A stretch of 64,000 nt of DNA, from contig JAHEXI010000013.1 of the NCBI GenBank assembly GCA_023252195.1, positions 1 through 64,000 on the forward strand. The letters run 5' to 3'. This DNA is from Pseudonocardiales bacterium. GTDB lineage: Bacteria; Actinomycetota; Actinomycetes; Mycobacteriales; Pseudonocardiaceae. The stretch's first letter is position 1; the number at the start of each line of letters is the position of its first letter. The notes under the pieces were generated by a model that had not been told where the DNA came from, searched no databases, and was given only the letters and a program-made list of their open reading frames with translations. This document shows, in pieces, positions 61,632 through 64,000 of the stretch. Position numbers and translations under genes: made by a program.

Positions 61632-62850
61632 GTACGCCGAGAGTCAGAGCCAACGGCGAGGGTTCGCTGTTCGCCTACCGCAACGGATACGCGGCCTACG
61701 TGTGGGTCACGACGCCGGGTGGCGGCCGCGAGCGCAAATGGATCTACGGGCAGGACCGGGACGAGCTGCATAGTCGGTGGATCGACCTGCAGAAACAGGC
61801 AAAAAGCGGCCCGTAGCTACAAAGGTGCCCAAGGTCGCCGAGTACCTCACCTACTGGTTGCAGGAGATCGTGGCGCCCAACCTCGCTCCACTCACGTACG
61901 CGACATACGAAACCCTGACCCGGCTGTACATCGTGCCGGGCCTGGGCGCCAAGCGCCTCGACAAGCTCACCTTGCGAGACGTACAGACATGGCTGAACAA
62001 AGTCCGGCAAAGCTGCCAGTGCTGCGCCCAGGGCAAGGACGCTCGCCGGCCGGCAAAGGCCCGTCGATGTTGCGCGGTCGGCAAGTGCTGCGGCGCTGCG
62101 CCGTCACCGCGCACGGTCAGCGATCTTCGGACCGTGCTCCGGTCCGCGCTGTCCTCGGCCGCTCGGGAGGAGCTGATAACCAAAAATGTGGTGACCATGA
62201 CCCAACTGCCGGCACGGCGCCGACGCAAGAGAAAGCCGTGGTCAAGTGACGAGGCGCGGACCTTCCTTGAATCAGTACGCCTCGACGACAACGCGCTCTA
62301 CGCCGCCTACGTGCTGATACTTGTCCTCGGCCTGCGTAAGGGTGAGGTCCTCGGGCTCACCTGGCTCGATGTGGATCTGGATGCAGCCGAGCTGACCGTT
62401 GGTTGGCAACTGCAACGGGTCCGTGGCGAACTGCTGCACCGAGAAACCAAGACGGCGGCCTCGGATGCGACGCTGCCGTTGCCGCCAATCTGCGTGGCAG
62501 CGCTCAGGCAACGGCGAACGGCCCAGGACCGGACTCGCGAGGTCGCCGGCGAGGCGTGGACCCGATCGGACCTGGTGTTCACCACCCGGTACGGCGACCC
62601 CATCGAGCCCCGCAACTTCAACCGCTACTTCGCGGCTCGATGCGCGGCGGCAGGGGTCCGGCAGATCACTGTCCACGATGCCCGGCGCACCTGCGCCACC
62701 CTCCTCGTCGACCTGGACGTACACCCGCGAGTAGTGATGCAGATCCTGAGGCACGCACAGTTCGACGTGACGATGGAGGTGTACGCGTCGGCGTCCTCCG
62801 CGGCGACCCGGGAGGCGCTCAAGCGGCTGGGGGCGAGCCTCGATGGCTGA
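61628..62850 (+). pseudogene. int: Tyrosine recombinase (integrase), split by a one-base shift
   Basis: A phage-type integrase. The N-terminal arm-binding part ANGEGSLFAYRNGYAAYVWV is in the first frame, which hits TAG at 61814-61816 after QAKSGP. The second frame continues VATKVPKVAEYLTYWL and the SAM-like domain PLTYATYETLTRLYIVPGLG. The catalytic domain holds Arg in LGLRKGEVLGL, HxxR in VHDARRTCATLL, His in LRHAQ and Tyr in MEVYAS. Adding one base near 61813 restores a full-length protein of about 407 residues. A cysteine-rich insertion (CQCCAQGKDARRPAKARRCC) is present. It points toward the tRNA-Pro remnant 100 bp away. Confidence 0.85.
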
Positions 62851-62904
62851 GACGCGCTGCTGTACTTCGCAGCTGTACAGGCCGATTCAGGCGCAGAAAA
62901 AGAA

Positions 62905-62930
62905 CAGGAGCCCGCTGTTATGGGCTCCTG
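62905..62930 (-). terminator. Rho-independent terminator, minus strand
   Basis: CAGGAGCCC (62905-62913) pairs with GGGCTCCTG (62922-62930), loop 8. On the minus strand it is followed by a T-rich run (TTCTTTTTCTG), the classical form. It lies just beyond the 3' end of the tRNA-Pro remnant and so belongs to that tRNA. On the plus strand it may also end int transcripts. Confidence 0.75.
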
Positions 62931-62948
62931 ACCTGCTGCTTTGTGGTG

Positions 62949-62992
62949 TCGGGGTGGCGGGATTCGAACCCACGGCCTCTTCGTCCCGAACG
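62949..62992 (-). tRNA. 3' half of a tRNA-Pro gene (integration-site remnant)
   Basis: On the minus strand the sequence runs from the anticodon loop TTCGGGA (anticodon CGG) through CGAAG, the variable loop, the T arm GTGGGTTCGAATCCCGC and the acceptor strand CACCCCG plus discriminator A. Homology to a tRNA stops inside the 5' anticodon stem, where CTTCG is expected. No D arm or 5' acceptor exists. Such an anticodon-to-3'-end segment is the typical core of att sites for pSAM2-like elements, so I read this as attL or attR. It cannot encode a working tRNA. Confidence 0.8.
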
Positions 62993-63005
62993 CGCGTAGA
63001 CCGTG

Positions 63006-63021
63006 ATGACCAGTATCAACG
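63006..63021. repeat. 16-base direct repeat ATGACCAGTATCAACG
   Basis: Exact second copy at 60891-60906. The two copies bracket the integrase region, one of them 14 bases from the tRNA remnant. It may be part of the recombination site or a relic of an earlier insertion. Confidence 0.6.
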
Positions 63022-63251
63022 AGTACGGTCACGTGCTCGTGGGTCTCCGCGTCGGGTGCTCTGGTGGCATCTCGTGCCGGTCGGTTGCTGACTTTCTGCT
63101 GACTTCGATCAACCAGGCACCCTGGTCGAGCCTCCACTAACGGAGCTGCTGTGTCCTGCCCAAAAACAGTACCCAGGCAGTCGGGACTAGTTCCGAAGGG
63201 GCGGTGCGGACCAGGAGCGGGACCTGGTTCGGCGCCGGATGAGCAAGTGAG

Positions 63252-63312
63252 ATCAGAGGGCGCACCCGCCCTCTGATGAGACGGCCGAGGGTCGGTGCTG
63301 GAACACCGACCC
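63252..63312 (+). other. Two hairpins in the leader of the 188-residue protein gene
   Basis: ATCAGAGGGC/GCCCTCTGAT (63252-63261, 63268-63277) and GGGTCGGTG/CACCGACCC (63289-63297, 63304-63312) form consecutive stems about 40 bases before the start codon. They could terminate upstream transcripts or regulate the gene. The rest of 62996-63353 has no supported gene. Confidence 0.5.
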
Positions 63313-63353
63313 CCGGCCTTGATCGCCAACCCTGCAGAGAGGGTGGAGACCCG

Positions 63354-63920
63354 ATGCCAGACCCTAGGCAATTCGATCCGGACCGGCTCCGGGTGGTGCT
63401 CGATCACGGTGAGGCTGTGGAGCTAGACGGCGGCACGCTCATCCTGGAGGGCCAGGAGTCCCCGAGCGTGGTGCTCCGGCTGGCGCCCTGGCGCGTGCGG
63501 TCAGTCGCCCGGGTACTGCACGAGTGGTCGTCAGTGTCACGGATCCTCCACCACCCGACTCGACCGCACCTGAATGAGCTGGATCTGTCGCGGACGCTGG
63601 AGTTGGCCGCTGCGGTGCTCGGCGCCAGCGACGAGCCAAACGCGCGGTCTCTCCGCGGATCGCGCGTCATTCCCAATCGGCAACGCTTGGCCGCGGTGGC
63701 AGTCCTGGGCGAGCGTGAGGCGCACCTCACGGCGGTGCAGCGCCTGGCTCTGGTCGATGCCGCTGCGTGGTGGCTCTCGGAACCCAACGGCGGCGAGGAA
63801 TTTGCCTATGCACTGCTTGCTGCGAGCTGCGCGACGGAGGTCACCACGGAACACGTGTACCTCACCCTGATCACCTCATCCCACGAACCAAATGATGACG
63901 GCGAGGCTGCGTCCCCGTAG
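63354..63920 (+). CDS. 188-residue protein of unknown function
   Basis: The ATG has GGTGGAG upstream. The N-terminal half (about 1-75) is beta-rich (VVLDHGEAVELDGGTLILEG, VVLRLAPWRVRSVARVLHEW), and the C-terminal half is helical (AVQRLALVDAAAWWLSEPNG, then EEFAYALLAASCATEVTTEH). No signal or membrane segment. I do not recognise it. Its last third is duplicated, with a frameshift, at 55803-56040. Confidence 0.75.
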   Translation: MPDPRQFDPDRLRVVLDHGEAVELDGGTLILEGQESPSVVLRLAPWRVRSVARVLHEWSSVSRILHHPTRPHLNELDLSRTLELAAAVLGASDEPNARSLRGSRVIPNRQRLAAVAVLGEREAHLTAVQRLALVDAAAWWLSEPNGGEEFAYALLAASCATEVTTEHVYLTLITSSHEPNDDGEAASP

Positions 63921-64000
63921 CAGCTGGCCTACAGATCCTACCGCGCCTCAGTACTCCCACCCTGCCGTGCAATGGAACGGATTTCCACTGGGTGGATGGT

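Noticed and set aside
1-64000. CRISPR arrays, rRNA genes and replication origin
   Set aside because: I saw no regularly spaced repeats, no rRNA-like segments and no DnaA-box cluster; the dnaN-like gene lacks dnaA and recF neighbours.

Overview
This is a high-GC actinobacterial chromosome segment. The content points to the Pseudonocardiales or a close relative, although no single gene fixes the genus. The reasons are paired XRE regulators and DUF397 proteins, a SigD/ShbA-like sigma factor, a DUF5931-type histidine kinase with its NarL regulator, GTP-dependent PEP carboxykinase near trmB and a NYN-domain gene (a neighbourhood also seen in mycobacteria), IS481-type transposase remnants, and frequent GTG starts with ATGA or GTGA gene overlaps.

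Layout. Positions 1-6.5 kb are accessory: two tandemly duplicated XRE regulators that share even their leader DNA, an alpha/beta hydrolase, a DUF397 operon with a one-base frameshift, a 2H phosphoesterase and a broken XRE/TPR gene. Positions 6.5-41.5 kb are mostly ordinary core metabolism. They hold an unusual-type hisS, a SigD-like sigma factor, a MerR-fadA-fadB beta-oxidation operon with a large palindrome at its promoter, an AI-2E exporter, a mug-like glycosylase, a two-component pair (kinase frameshifted), a dnaN-like clamp, a CDP-alcohol phosphatidyltransferase, an amidohydrolase, NYN, trmB, tldD/tldE, pckG, a DUF3311/mctP permease pair, selD, a secreted DUF4185 protein, an internally deleted fur gene in front of a catalase, and an S9 peptidase. 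Many genes here end in long perfect hairpins. Positions 41.5-49.9 kb hold a MarR regulator, a three-gene phage-like membrane/coiled-coil cassette, a TPR protein with five 46-residue repeats, an MFS permease, a P-loop-less kinase-like gene, a RidA protein and an alcohol dehydrogenase.

Positions 49.9-63.9 kb are a mosaic of damaged DNA: two IS481-type 3' remnants, and fragments of a metallophosphoesterase, a MarR gene, a pckG gene, a HAD hydrolase and a duplicated 188-residue protein. Embedded in it is an apparently intact cassette at 56.2-60.3 kb. It encodes a small membrane protein, a FadR-type GntR regulator, a membrane-anchored protein of unknown function, a protein that joins an HExxH peptide-modification domain to a C-terminal PqqD-like domain, and a 57-residue peptide with a good ribosome binding site. 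This looks like a compact, possibly undescribed RiPP (modified peptide) system. To its right lie a degenerate second copy of the gntR gene, a small membrane gene with an in-frame stop, a tyrosine integrase split by one missing base, and the 3' half of a tRNA-Pro gene, as expected for a decayed pSAM2-like integrative element.

Several conserved genes differ from a normal reading frame by a single base (DUF397, histidine kinase, integrase, one small gene). Real decay and assembly error cannot be separated from the sequence alone.
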